DNA of 64,000 nucleotides from Siphonodentalium dalli (GCA_032622095.1 CP136063.1:144107950-144171949); one strand, 5' to 3'; shown: positions 35,023 through 47,080, counted from the stretch's first letter. Notes: generated from the sequence alone by a model not told the origin. Numbers and translations are program-made.

Positions 35023-37011
35023 ATGACATCGATGTACGATTTATCATGGATGACACAAAACATCAGGAAAGTGATGAGAAAAAGGGACCGGCTACATAAA
35101 AGTATGAAGAGGAACACGTGCTGAGTCAATGAAAAAGATAATAGAGCCGCTCAGTTCAAAGAAGTAAAAAGAAATATCCAGAAAGAAATGAGGCGAGCTT
35201 ACTGGGACTATGTTGACTCTATGGTAACACCGATGAAGGAAGAAAAGGATACGTTCAAATGTATGAAGAAGTTCTGGACTTATGTAAAGCATATGGAGAC
35301 TGAAAAATCTGGTGTGGAGATGCTTGAAGTTGATGGGAAAAGGTTTGAAACTCCAAAAGAAAAAGCCGATGCACTAAACCGACAATTTGAGTCTGTCTTC
35401 AACAAACAGGACGATTACAACACATTGAATGGAGAAGCCACAGGATTATCATCTTACTCATCAATGGAAGACATAGAAATTACAGACTCTGGGGTAGAAA
35501 ACCTTTTGAGAGAGTTGAAGATCCATAAAGCACCTGGACCAGATGAGATTAGCCCATTAATTTTGAAGACCCTGGCACCCACTATATGCAAGATTTTAGG
35601 AGCAATATTCAGAAAGTCATATGAAACTGGAGCAGTACCATCCGAATGGAAGAAAGCAAATGTTGTGCCAGTATATAAGAAAGGAAAGAAGGATGACCCA
35701 GCTAACTACCGACCAATATTACTGACATGCATGTAAAACATGTAAAATAATTATATGTAGCAGCATAATGAAGCATGGAAAAGAACAACTGATATTAACT
35801 GACAAACAGCATGGATTCAGAGACAAGAGGTCATGTAAAACACAGCTAATTGAATTCACTGCAGATATTACAAACAATATAAACAATGGACTGCAAACAG
35901 ATGTAATTTTCCTCGACTTCAGTAAGGCGTTTGATAAGGTCAGCCACAACCACTTACTATATAAACTGAAGACCTATGGAATTGATGGCAAAATTAACAA
36001 CTGGATAGGAAGTTTATTACAAGATTGAGACAGAATGTTGTAGTTGATGGAGAGAAGTCATTCGAAGGAAGAGTTACATCAGGAGTTCCACAAGTATCTG
36101 TGATGGGACCTAGTCTGTTCCTCTACTACATAAATGACATCGATAAAGGAATAAAATCAAATGTAAGACTATTTGCCGATGATACTCTATTATACAAGAC
36201 TATACATAGACCGGAAGATGCAGAGGAACTGCAAAAGGACATCAGATCACTAGAAGAGTGGGAGATCAAATGAAAAATGAGCTTCAATCCAGCTAAATGT
36301 GAAACAATGCATATAACAGATTCGCAAAATATTATCGATGCAGAATACTCACTCCATGGGATACAATTAAAGAAGGTGCTGAAGACAAAATATCTTGGGG
36401 TGACTATTACATCAAATCTGTCATGGAATCAGCATATCGATAATACAACAGCCAAGGCTAACAGGACGCTGAATTTTCTGAAGAGAAATCTACAGATAAG
36501 CTCTCACCATCTGAAGGCGACTGCATATAAGTCTTTGGTAAGACCATTAATGGAATATGCACCGACTGTATGGGACCCATATACATACAATAATTTAGAT
36601 GCATTGGAGAAAGTTCAACGACGCGCTGCTAGATATGCTCTCAACAGATACAGAAGAACATCCAGCGTATCAGACATGATAGATCAACTGAGATGGCACT
36701 CTTTACAGTCCAGGAGGCACCAGGCTCGATTATTCATGATTCACAAAATCCACCATCAACATGCTGCAGTCAAAATAGATGAATATGCTAAAAGAACAAG
36801 AGAATCCAGGCACACTAATGCGGCTGGCTACCTAATTCCACAATCCAACTACGATTACCACAAATTTTCTTTCTTTCCCCGGACCATAAGATAATGGAAT
36901 GCTATACCAACTGAAATAGTCACCATCATTCCAGTCGATGAGTTCAGGACCAGGATGATGAACCAACTAAATCCATGCTGGACATCCCAGAAAACCCAAT
37001 CGACCCAGTAA
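35023..37011 (+). pseudogene. Broken non-LTR retrotransposon reverse transcriptase (CR1/Jockey-like)
   Basis: The reading starts at SWMTQNIRKVMRKRDRL, the linker before the RT domain, and continues through KAPGPDEISPLIL, FLDFSKAFDKVSH, a GVPQVSVMGP box (usual QGS changed to QVS) and LFADDTLLY. The FADD catalytic pair is present. The thumb region (YKSLVRPLMEYAPTVWDP) and the C-terminal SFFPRTIR block follow. The endonuclease is missing, so the copy is 5'-truncated. It is inactive: in-frame stops at 35122, 36271 and 36892, and frame changes near 35735 and 36028. The last reading ends at 37011. The remaining sequence to about 37150, rich in TCAAATTCAAAT, may be the 3' UTR. Clade assignment rests on motif style only. 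Confidence 0.85.
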
Positions 37012-37711
37012 AGAATCCAATCAACTAATCATGACTTCCAAATTCAAATCAAATTCAAATTATTATTACAAAACCTAATCATGAAGAGAAATTATCGCCA
37101 GTCGTTGCCAAAATAAAATTAGTCATAATCATCAGCCTGTTGGTTATAATCGTGGACTGTAATCGGAAGAAGAGGAAGTAGTACCAACAACTGGATATTT
37201 TCGGCAGCCATTTTAGACGCTGTCTTTATTCATGATTTTAGGAGTATAAGTGCTATGTCAGGTTCAAATCAGATGTACCCCAATGAAATAATCAACCACG
37301 AAATGATGGGCGAACTTCTCGCATCCAAAGCCATCCCAAGTGCTTTGTTAAAGATGCATAATCCCAATTAACGCTCGCAAATAACTATATCTTTGGCTTT
37401 GGGAGTAACAAATATTCCATTCGAGTCGAGGAACCCATCAAAGCTCAGAGTGATCAGATATCGATTTTTTAAATCTACTATTTTTCACCACCAATATTTG
37501 GTAGTGGCCCAGTAAAAGTCGACGAGAATACGGTCTCGGATGAAGATTGATAACTCTAAAATCGAGTGGCTTTTTTGTAAGATATTTGACAAACCGGCAA
37601 AATTTCGTTAAACAAAATGTTGATAAATAACAGGGTTTTAGGCAATTTTATACTATAGTTGAATGTGGTTAGTATTATTTATGGGCATTTAATCGGTTCT
37701 GATAACTGAAG
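37012..37711. other. Retrotransposon 3' flank, no gene seen
   Basis: Begins with short direct repeats (CAAATTCAAAT, 37041-37064) near the presumed element end, then ordinary AT-rich sequence. Confidence 0.35.
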
Positions 37712-38240
37712 CGGTGATGGTGATGATGATAACGATGATAATAGTGATGATGATGATGGTGATGATGATGATGATGATATTGACATGGTGGTGATGTTAA
37801 TAAGATTTAATAAATGAATATGATGAATATGATGAATATAATGATGATGATGATGATGGCGATGTCGTTGATTGATGATGCTGGTGGTGATGAAATGATT
37901 ATTATAAATGGTGATGATGCTAGTGGTGGTGGTAGCGATGATGTTGGGTAAATATGGTCACTGATGATGTTGACGATGATGATCGCGATGATCATTATGA
38001 TGATGTTGATGATGATGATGATGTACTGATAATGATGATGATGATTATGATGATTATGATGATGATGATGATGGATGATGATGATGATGATGATGACGAC
38101 GGTGGTGGTTTGATGATGATGGTGGGTACATATGATGGTGGTAACGATGATGATTACGATGATTATGTTGATGACGATGGTGATTGAGAAGATGAGAGTG
38201 GTAGTAGTGGTTGTGGTGATCGACGATGATGGTAGTGGTA
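37712..38240 (+). repeat. Imperfect (GAT)n microsatellite tract
   Basis: About 530 bp dominated by GATGAT and GGTGAT words. The poly-D and poly-M ORFs on plus and the H/I-rich ORF on minus arise from the repeat. Confidence 0.9.
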
Positions 38241-38707
38241 TAAAATGATAATGCTGCTGATATGTTTTGTTCTGATATGAATTTGTTCTGCAAAAGTCAC
38301 TATAAGTATGTATACCCATTCAGGTTGATCAGGCTGAATGTCAACCGGAGAGTCTATGTATATTATGTAAATATATGCATATTTATCTGTTGTATACTAT
38401 CTCTATTTATAGTTCTCAATATCCATTTAAGTACATTGGATCAGAGAATAAAGCATATATAAGCGGCAATTCAAAAAATCCGGGCATATTGGTGGATTCC
38501 TCTGCAGAGAATTGCGACAAAACTGAGTTCCGGTTATGTTTTATTGATTCCATAAATCCTATAATGTAGAATGGATGTACAGCATATATGTAACAAGAGT
38601 GTTTACCAACACATCATTCAAAGAAAACATTATATAGTGTAATCGTCTGCCAATTTGCACAACAAGACCATTATCACAGTTTAACATATCAGCTTATCGT
38701 GCTGTTA
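38241..38707. other. No gene seen
   Basis: AT-rich sequence without recognisable coding or repeat structure. Confidence 0.3.
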
Positions 38708-38732
38708 CCCCCCCCCCCCCCCCCCCCCCCCC
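38708..38732 (+). repeat. C25 homopolymer
   Basis: Uninterrupted run of 25 C, adjoining the MITE below. The run length may be an assembly estimate. Confidence 0.9.
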
Positions 38733-38752
38733 ACATGCATATCACAAGTATA

Positions 38753-38977
38753 AAGCTGCTTTCGCAGACATGCGGTCAATGCAACCGGTCAATGCATGCG
38801 GCTACCATTTCAAACCATACATATATCACCGGGGTTGCGGCTGACACAGTTAAACGCATCCGATTTCAAAGTTTTGAAATCGGTTGCATTTAGTGCGTCA
38901 GCCGCAACCCTGTAAAATCGCCTATTGATATTGAACCGTTGCGTCTAACCCGATAGCCGCATGTGTGAAAGCAGCTT
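38753..38977. mobile_element. Palindromic MITE, about 225 bp
   Basis: The ends read AAGCTGCTTTCGCA and TGTGAAAGCAGCTT, inverted repeats with ATGCGG just inside. A perfect 14-bp inverted pair GGGTTGCGGCTGAC / GTCAGCCGCAACCC (38832-38845, 38897-38910) encloses CGATTTCAAA / TTTGAAATCG at the centre. The whole element can fold back. No target duplication is clear. Superfamily unknown. Confidence 0.65.
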
Positions 38978-39240
38978 AAATGGTAAACACGTGGTTCGTC
39001 CAGACTGATTCTCTTTATATGTACGTTAAATTTTAATTCTCAGAAAACCAATAGCTATGCATGGCATAATTATCGTTTATGCTGGAATGGTAGGCAACTG
39101 TTGATCGTCAATTGGGATAATGAGCATGGGTAACGGTAATAGTCAACTTGGTTCCTCGTATACACCAAGTACTTGCAAGACACGTCTCGGAAGCAAAGAC
39201 TTGATCGCGAATGGTGTGTGTGTTATTCGAATGGCACTGT

Positions 39241-39246
39241 CCTTCG
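39241..39246 (+). repeat. 6-bp target duplication CCTTCG, left
   Basis: CCTTCG borders the transposon on the left (39241-39246) and again on the right (42213-42218), directly outside the TACGG/CCGTA termini. Confidence 0.7.
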
Positions 39247-39370
39247 TACGGAAGCCTATTAGGGCCATTTAATTTTTGTTATATATTCATTAAAATATTT
39301 CCTTTTTTATTTAATTGTTTATATATATTCATTAAAATATTTCCTTTTTACTTTCTTTTTTTACTTTCCA

Positions 39371-39629
39371 CCTGGGAGATAACTTTTCTCCCTGGAAATA
39401 ACTTATCTCCCAGGGAGAAAACTTTTCTCCCTGGAATTAACTTTTCTCCCAGGGAGATAACTTATCTCCCAGGGAGATAACTTATCTCCCAGAGAGAAAA
39501 CTTTTCTCCCGGGAATTAACTTTTCTCCCAGGGAGATAACTTATCTCCCAGGGAGAAAACTTTTCTCCCGGGAATTAACTTTTCTCCCAGGGAGATAACT
39601 TATCTCCCGGGAATTAACTTTTCTCCCGT
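39371..39629 (-). repeat. Left subterminal array of palindromic units
   Basis: Units of 19-20 bp: GGGAGAAAAGTTTTCTCCC and GGGAGATAAGTTATCTCCC are perfect 9+1+9 palindromes. The third unit, GGGAGAAAAGTTAATTCCC, is half-degenerate. They cycle in threes, giving a higher-order period near 59-60 bp. Confidence 0.85.
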
Positions 39630-39808
39630 GGTGGAAAATCACGTGATGTGATAGGTTTCACGTAACCGATAACATTCAAACATATCCTGCTATTGTTATA
39701 ATACACCTGTCACGTGTCATTGTCTGATGTCCTGGCGCGAAAAAACATTTTGACAGTCAATATATAACGCGCCTGGTTTAGCGCCTGGTGTCACAGGTCC
39801 ACTGGCGC

Positions 39809-39868
39809 GACAACACTACCATAAGTATATACCTTAGTATTAAGGTATATACTCATGGTAGTGTTGTC
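39809..39868. repeat. 28-bp foldback hairpin inside the transposon
   Basis: The arms at 39809-39836 and 39841-39868 pair over 28 bases with one mismatch around the loop GTAT. Weaker pairing continues outward through ACAGGTCCACTGGCGC and GGACATGTGCCTGG, so the foldback may span about 39780-39897. Confidence 0.75.
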
Positions 39869-40199
39869 ACACCAGGGGACATGTGCCTGGTGTAGCATTC
39901 TGTGGTCGAAGCAGACACCAGACCTGTGCCTGGTCGTAGAAGACATTCAGGAACTGAGGATATGGCTGGAATTGGGAAGAGTCGGAGTGTTTGACTGTTT
40001 ATAGTATTGGACCATGTTATGGTGTTATGAAATGATGATATTTCGCCATTAACTATAAAGTTACCTTCGTATCAAATGCTGCCTATTCCGATTGATTATT
40101 TTATATTTTTTGTGAATATGTGCCATGGCTGTCGCGGACCCTGGACTCTAGTCTAAAATATACTGACCATCGCTAGTATAGTGGTGGGTCCATGTTGGA

Positions 40200-40835
40200 C
40201 TACCGGTGGTCGTGAAATGCACCAAATCGCTCTAAATTGGACCTATAGCACGTGTGTGTGGCGAAACAATGGGTACATATCATTAAACGCTCTTTATACT
40301 GACATGGCGAAAAGATTCTATTGAATGCATAAAGTATCCACGGCATCCTTAAACACTCTTTATGACGTGACGCAACATTAAATTGAAATAAATAGGCGGA
40401 CCCCCAGATAACATCGAGGTGGTAAAATAATAATCTAGCGTGCATTGCCCTATACCCGAGATCACTGCCTGTGTTATTTAACTCAGATTCTATAGCCGAT
40501 AGCACATCCATAATGTCATCGTTGAATTTTCTCCGTGTCAGGCCCATCGATATCAGAATTCTCTTCAAATGTCGCAAACTCATTGTTATGCCATGGTACA
40601 AATGAAGAAAACATAATATTTCGATGTATTCAAATCCAAGGCTAAAATATCTTTCTATTATCCATTCTCTACTATGGTTCACTATGTCCAAATGTATGTA
40701 TTGTGGTGGGTGTGCTTCACATATCACTATAAATAACATCAGGAGAACTTTAAAGGTACGGTTGGCCTTGGCGGTGGGTATCCTGTGAAAATATATCCAC
40801 CCGTCAAAAACCGCCACAAACAGAAAGAACATCAA
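40200..40835 (-). CDS. Truncated integrase-core transposase-like ORF
   Basis: A 211-codon ORF inside the DNA transposon. Residues about 50-130 look like the helix-turn-helix front of eukaryotic integrase-core (rve/IS3-like) proteins: REWIIERYFSLGFEYIEILC, then HGITMSLRHLKRILISMGL, TRRK, and further on DLGYRAMHARL, where that family has GYR(W/M)...L before the DDE core. After MHARL the sequence no longer resembles the family, and the D-D-E core is absent, so the protein is truncated or the rest lies in lost or spliced sequence. A TTTTCACAG near residue 18 could be a splice acceptor, making the hydrophobic N-terminus doubtful. Probably a non-functional remnant. The family call is from memory of motif style. 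Confidence 0.5.
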   Translation of the reverse strand: MMFFLFVAVFDGWIYFHRIPTAKANRTFKVLLMLFIVICEAHPPQYIHLDIVNHSREWIIERYFSLGFEYIEILCFLHLYHGITMSLRHLKRILISMGLTRRKFNDDIMDVLSAIESELNNTGSDLGYRAMHARLLFYHLDVIWGSAYLFQFNVASRHKECLRMPWILYAFNRIFSPCQYKERLMICTHCFATHTCYRSNLERFGAFHDHR

Positions 40836-41478
40836 AATGTAGACAGACTTTGTCCGTATACAAATAAGAAATATCGCATAAACAGTATGTTATTGTCATA
40901 TATTTGACCATTGTTATGTAAACAAAAGCATAAAAAGTACCTTTTCTGGTGTTTGTTTATATTATGATGGTAACATAATGAGCGTTATTTGTTGGTGAAT
41001 TCCTGATATGGAACTAATAAAGAGCGTTTATGTAATTTGTGTGTGATTAGCCAGTAGCATTGTGCTGTCTTCTGTAACACAACGCTCTAGCTTAGGTAAA
41101 CTATAGTAGGTTTATGATAACATGCTGTTTACGCGATGGTTATGGTATATATGAACGAAACTGTAAGCGTTTTAATGTTTTTCAGTTTACGGTGTTTGGA
41201 ACAAATATGAATATTTTCGACAATTAAAGGGGTACTGTACACAGAGATAGGCAATTTTTTTATTTACTCCCATTGACATAACTTTCAAGTTAGATTGTGT
41301 TCGTGTTATATGAGTTTCGTATAAACCTAATTTAGCGACGAAAATATTGATCTTGGAAATAAAAATATTACGATTTCAAACTACGCGCCATGTTTTTGAC
41401 CTTCACCGGAGAAGACGCAGGTTGCAGGATGAACCGGAAGTTCAATTGATGCCTGCAATCTCTTCCATCGAACAATCT

Positions 41479-42089
41479 CGGGAGAAAACATAATTCCGGG
41501 AGAAAAGTTTTCTCCCTGGGAGATAAGTTATCTCCCTGGGAGAAAAGTTAATTCCCGGGAGAAAAGTTTTCTCCCTGGGAGATAAGTTATCTCCCTGGGA
41601 GAAAAGTTAATTCCCAGGAGAAAAGTTTTCTCCCAGGGAGATAAGTTAATTCCCGGGAGAAAAGTTTTCTCCCTGGGAGATAAGTTATCTCCCTGGGAGA
41701 AAAGTTAATTCCCGGGAGAAAAGTTTTCTCCCTGGGAGATAAGTTATCACCCTGGGAGAAAAGTTAATTCCCGGGAGAAAAGTTTTCTCACAGGGAGATA
41801 AGTTAATTCCCGAGAGAAAAATTTTCTCCCAGGGAGATAAGTTAATTCCCGGGAGAAAACTTTTCTCCCTGGGAGATAAGTTATCTCCCTGGGAGAAAAG
41901 TTAATTCCCGGGAGAAAAGTTTTCTCCCTGGGAGATAAGTTATCTCCCTGGGAGAAAAGTTAATTCCCGGGAGAAAAGTTTTCTCCATGGGAGATAAATT
42001 ATCTCCCTGGGAGAAAAGTTAATTCCCGGGAGATAAGTTATCTCCCTGGGAGAAAAGTTAATTCCCGGGAGAAAAGTTATCTCCCAGGT
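41479..42089 (+). repeat. Right subterminal array of palindromic units
   Basis: Same units as the left array in inverted orientation, about 2.4 times as long. The arms have therefore changed copy number independently. Later units are most regular; the innermost ones (41479-41510) are degenerate. Confidence 0.85.
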
Positions 42090-42218
42090 GGAAAGTAAAA
42101 AAAGAAAGTAAAAAGGAAATATTTTAATGAATATATATAAAAAAATAAATAAAAAAGGAAATATTTTAATGAATATATAAAAAAAATTAAACGGCCCTAA
42201 TAGGCTTCCGTACCTTCG

Positions 42219-42876
42219 TTATTTTGTGATAAAACATTTGAACTTTACGAATTATGAGCGAGCTACTTAGCTCAGCGTGACACTTAACCAAACGGGTGTC
42301 TATTATTTATACAAGCACCGTACGGTACTTAGAAGCGTGTTACGGCTTCCACCTAACTGTTTGCGCAGTAGGTTAAGTGCCATCTTAATTTATGTGGAGT
42401 ACAAAAACATCAAACTATGCCCCTCAGTACGCAACTCTCATATCAACGAAATTTCGAAATTGACACGAGATGTCACTGAGGGTGATGCTGATCGAGTGTA
42501 GCATCATCTCGACACCAAGCCCCATTGGTGTAGGTCCGATTTAAGCATAAGGGTCAGTAGCCACAGTTCTAAAATTATGTAGAAAGGTGCACTTTCGATC
42601 ATTTCACCGGTGATAAACATTTTGATGAATAACGCTAATAAAGCTCATGCATGCTCATATGCACAGTTTACATTTACAGCTGTTTAGACGCCAGAAGGAT
42701 ACGTCTTCGCTTGAAAATCGCTATACATGTATAGTGACTGTGTGTGTATTTGAATGAAACATGTGGCTATATAACCTTCTGCAACCAGTCAGCATATAGT
42801 TTCAAAAGGAACTTCCAAATGGGAGAATGCATGTACTATATATTTGCAATCAACGTTTTTTTTGTGTCGCATTCAA
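42219..42876. other. Transposon flank, no gene seen
   Basis: The 74-codon ORF at 42277-42501 has no recognisable motif and no splice context that I trust. Otherwise AT-rich sequence. Confidence 0.3.
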
Positions 42877-42980
42877 GGTCGTATAAATTGTAAGTGGCCG
42901 AACAACATATGCCTATACTGTATTCGTGAAGCGAAATTGTGCCAAGTATGTTGTGCGGTCACTTACAATTTTCTACGACC
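42877..42980. mobile_element. Small MITE-like hairpin
   Basis: GGTCGTATAAATTGTAAGTG at the left end is the near complement of CACTTACAATTTTCTACGACC at the right end (arms about 31 bp, a few mismatches), enclosing about 40 bases. No clear target duplication. Confidence 0.6.
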
Positions 42981-45900
42981 ATAAATGAGAAACTGCGAAC
43001 AAACATGTCATTAAAATAACTTTCCGAATTGGCAAATACAAATTGAAATATATATGAATTTTACACGGATTCTGCAATTTGATGGTATAATATCGTATTT
43101 TAGATTACGTCTTGGATATTTAAGTTTGAATTTACCGACATTAATATGCTATAAACCGTCTGATTATTACAGGTGAAGCAAGTTTATTACCACATGCAGC
43201 CATGTTATTTCGGCAACAATATATAGGGAGGGGATTATTATTTGACATCATTTTAATATATAAAATGCAACGAAGCTACCATTTTTAACATTGAAACGAA
43301 CACTCTCAAATCACTACAAATTATTAGTAACCAAGGACACACAGTAAACACATTAGGTAAATTCACCCCGGGCACAATCGGCTCCCGGAATGTTAACCCT
43401 TTCCAATGTTTACGCCGACCGCTTACGTCGTTATCGAGAAATACAAGCAACGAGTAACTAAGTCGTTGTTGGGACTTGTCCAATCAGAATTGAGGAAAAT
43501 GAGAGAGAAAAAGATAGTTGTAATTATATTAAAATAATATGCATTGAGGTCTTCCTACTCTCGCTATCTATCGTCTCCGATGTTTAAAATTGTTTGTCGA
43601 TGTATCAAGGACTTATTGCGGAAGTAATCATTTATGTGGTCACGTCCGTCCTCCTGGCACACATTTTCGTTCTGCTTTCACCCATTAATTCAGTTCAAAA
43701 TGATGTCAGCATCTATAAAAAATATGCCAGTTACGCGAATACACTGACATTGTTCAAGTTTAGATTTATCGATTGACGGTAATAACATTACTTTAAGTCA
43801 CCCACCCCCGCTAGTACAGCGCCTCGCCAAAACAAGACGGTGTGAATAATACCGTGGTGATACGTTTACATAATTATGACTATGATGTAGATGAGATATG
43901 AGTGTTGAGTTTTATGTCTTGAATATATGAGTCGCTACAAGTCATGATGTTTTGAAAGACGAGTAACCTGTGAGTATTATCAAATGTACACAAATATGAG
44001 CAAAACATGGAACAAACATGGAAAACAAACATGAATAAAATATGGAACAAACATGGAAAAATACAACTATGATGAAACGACAAAATGAAACTTACGAAAC
44101 AGTATGCTGTATCATTGTTCAGAATGTCCAGTGGTTAGAGCTTCCGTCGTCGGATTTCTGAAAAATTCCTTAAATATAACTCTACAGGGCGGATTGCGCG
44201 AATAACGGTATTTGGATAATTTTTGAACGACTTTCCGGTCCCCAATATCCATACCAAATGTTCAGATCCGACTAGCCTACATATTGCTATGATATATGGA
44301 TGGACGGACGGATTTGGCAGGTCGTGTTTTCACTGGAGATATATGCCTACGACGATCTACGTTTCGATAATTGTCCGCTATTTGATAGGCAAGCATATAA
44401 TAAACTATAATATTAAAGCTGCATTTAGGACTTCCGACTCTCTATATCTCCGCTAAAATTCTGAGGCCGACGCAACTGAGCGCAATGGCATACACGTGAA
44501 CCCGACATGAGACAAATGCCCCATGGCGACATGTAGCTTTCTAAAAAATCTAAATTTATTCCGAAAGTATATATTACTGTCATTTTATAATTCGAACTTT
44601 CCACCAATGTGGTCATTAGCTGTCAATAATCTGCATAAATATGGATAGACAATGTTATATATTGAGAGTTCATATTCCCACGAACTCAATATTATAGAAG
44701 TTAGTGCCGTACACAAATGTCGTACTCAATTATAGATAAGCATCACATACTTTGTATAATATCATTCTGCTTCCATCTCAATATGTCATATTCGCCCATT
44801 TACATCTGTATAATATGTGTATGTATGTGCATGCAGGCCAATTCCTGTGAGATATCACGACCACAATATAATTAAACTATCATTTGTTTACGATGCGATG
44901 TCACGTATACTCGTACGAATAAAACAACTTAGTTTGTTACATGTATCATTTCCCATATCATCACAGAGGCAATGTTCAATAATCGGTAATGATAAACCAA
45001 TAAGGTTTGATCTCGAGACGGCAAGAATATATAGGGGGCAATTGGTGAGTATGAATCATGAAGGTTTCAGGTGACCGTTAGTAGAACGCGGGAACACATT
45101 AAAGGTCAATTGATTCAGAAATAATCCGATTTAAATCTAGAAAAAATATGGTTACAAAAAATGAATTGAAAAAATTAAGCACGGGGCAAACGCATAAGTA
45201 CAGCTAAATTACTAAATAACCGATAATCGTTCACGCGCCCATGCAATTTATAATACGCCAAATAAAATTAGTAGAGTCATTTCCCCTGGTACCAGCAAAA
45301 CAAAAATCCTGCATGGCAACTGAATGTTCACTAATACGTGGATGAAAAGTGCATGAAAATGCACACACGTGTTTCCCGATGAGAAACGTCAAATAAGGCC
45401 ACATGATCAAAGGTTATGGCTGTCAAATAGGCGTATAACTTATGACAGGGGTTGGTGTTTTTTCGATGTCATAATTTTCTCCGTTCAAAGGGTAGTGTGA
45501 CGTTTGTCAAAACTGTATAGTGTGGTGCAGTACGTTGACTGCAACTTTCGGGTACATTTTCGTGCGTCTAAAAAAAAAGGACGTTCTTTAATTATTGATG
45601 AATGTGCAGTGTCAACGCGCTCGTGTGAATTCGAGCCAGTGCGATGTGTTAACACACTGATGCCTATGTAAATGATTTGGTTTCGTGTATGGTATATTTA
45701 TAACATTATACAAAACTGCACCGGCTTGATCGCGCTACAAATGGATGGTATGACTATGACCGTTAATGGAAATACATGTAGTTTGATGTTGATAGGCAAC
45801 AAATGGGGCAATTACGTATCCCAATAATTAGGTGCTGAGACCCATAATGCCACAATATGTATATATATATATACACAGTTGGTTTTTTTCTCGAACAGAC

Positions 45901-46361
45901 ACAAACCTGAACATTCTCACATCCTGGACTCCAAACGGAAAACAATTTTATTTGCTGGACGCCCCAGCTATATTTAAAATCCAGGATGCACATTGTCTGC
46001 ATGGCACCGATTCTATATATGTTGTGTCAAACGTTCTAATATGAATACAGCTACCAGCATGCAGCAACTGAGTATTTCGAGTAATGGTGTGCAGGTGTTC
46101 TCGAAATGTCACTCAACTATACATCTGATTCGTACCCCTCTGTCGACACACGCGTAATCGAGACACTACGCAGAGTTGAATTAGACAGTGCACATGCAGT
46201 ATATGGCTGAGATTTTTACATATAAAACCTCTTTGCATATCGTTGGCCCCTCGTGACTAACAGTCGGACTCATTTGGTCTGTAGCTCTACTTGGGCCTGG
46301 TTTTCACAATTTATTCGAAATTGGCAGACATTGAAATTAACCGAGGTGAATCATTGCGATT
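42981..46361. other. 3.4 kb without a supported gene
   Basis: AT-rich sequence, probably intergenic or intronic. A run of ATGGAACAAACATGGAAAA-like words lies at 44000-44070. The open frame at 45832-46044 begins after a pyrimidine-rich AG but lacks other support. Confidence 0.35.
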
Positions 46362-46532
46362 TCACTTAATTGAGTCGTCGTCCGAAAGCCCAGTGTCAGA
46401 TATGGAATCCATCTCCTGGTAGGTTGATTGTGTTTCCATTGAGAATGAATTGATGGTGCCGAACTCTGACTGTGTGTCGGCCTCCTTTGCCTGAATCCTG
46501 ATTTCTTTCTCGCAGGAGATCATATCGGATGC
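46362..46532 (-). CDS. Candidate terminal exon of a host gene
   Basis: On the minus strand a strong 3' splice site (T-rich tract ending CTTTTCTTTAG) is followed by an open 56-codon reading to TGA at 46362-46364. The peptide begins ASDMISCEKEIRIQAKEAD and ends SISDTGLSDDDSIK, a polar, acidic, serine-rich tail typical of cytosolic C-termini. No domain is recognisable. Phase 0 is assumed. It lies on the same strand as the exon at 52614-52799, but nothing shows that they belong to one gene. Confidence 0.4.
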   Translation of the reverse strand, partial: ASDMISCEKEIRIQAKEADTQSEFGTINSFSMETQSTYQEMDSISDTGLSDDDSIK

Positions 46533-47080
46533 CTAAAGAAAAGATAAACAAAAAATATATATGGGCATTTTTCAAAAAATGTGGCCGATTTGGGTATTCA
46601 AGAATAAAAAAATTATTTCTACGAAAGAACATATTTTAACCGCTTTTCGTGGTTGAGGGTACCCAATAGATCAGAAGATAGTAAAGTGCAACCTTAATCA
46701 CACCTAGATCCTGTCCAGATCAGGTACAATGATGATGCACACACACCTAGTGTCCCTACTGTTGCCATTAATGTTTTCAATATAAATATGATTTTGTGTG
46801 ATATAGTGGTGGAAAATAACATATGCGCAACATGTACATTGTGTGGTAATCATAATTTGCAAAAATAAACACCAAAACATGATGAGTATAACGAGTTAAG
46901 ATAATGTATATGTGATATGCATAAATTTCCGATATCCAGGTATCGAGTTTTCTCGACATGGAATGATGTGCATCTCTGTTTGATTATGGCCATATATTTT
47001 TCCGAAAGTTAAGGTAAATACTCCACAATCCTATCGGGCTGAGGGAATCCAATTCAAATTAACCTCAATACGACAGAAAA
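46533..47080. other. Presumed intron or flank, no gene seen
   Basis: AT-rich sequence. Only the polypyrimidine tract of the splice site (46535-46560) is interpretable. Confidence 0.3.

Larger units (their letters stand above)
39247..42212 (-). mobile_element. DNA transposon with palindromic-satellite inverted ends, IS3EU-like
   Basis: The termini read TACGGAAGCCTATTAGGGCC and its complement, in inverted repeats of about 129 bp (39247-39375, 42084-42212) containing TTCATTAAAATATTTCC twice. Inside these, each arm continues as an array of 19-20 bp palindromes (39371-39629 and 41479-42089) in opposite orientation. The 6-bp CCTTCG duplication proves transposition. The interior encodes a truncated integrase-like protein on the minus strand. 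Six-base duplications, TAY termini and an IS3/rve-like transposase are traits I recall for the IS3EU superfamily. The assignment is inference. Confidence 0.75.

Noticed and set aside
37807-38319. 170-aa I/H-rich ORF and poly-D ORFs
   Set aside because: Translations of the GAT repeat tract.
41479-42089. CRISPR-like palindromic repeats
   Set aside because: No spacers of independent sequence. The units are contiguous palindromes in the arms of a DNA transposon with a target duplication.
42277-42501. 74-aa ORF beside the IS3EU-like transposon
   Set aside because: No motif, no splice or promoter context; length expected by chance.
45832-46044. Plus-strand open frame after a pyrimidine-rich AG (ILTSWTPNGKQFYLLDAPAI)
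   Set aside because: A plausible acceptor, but no donor, no recognisable domain, and the frame ends in a stop without a nearby AATAAA.
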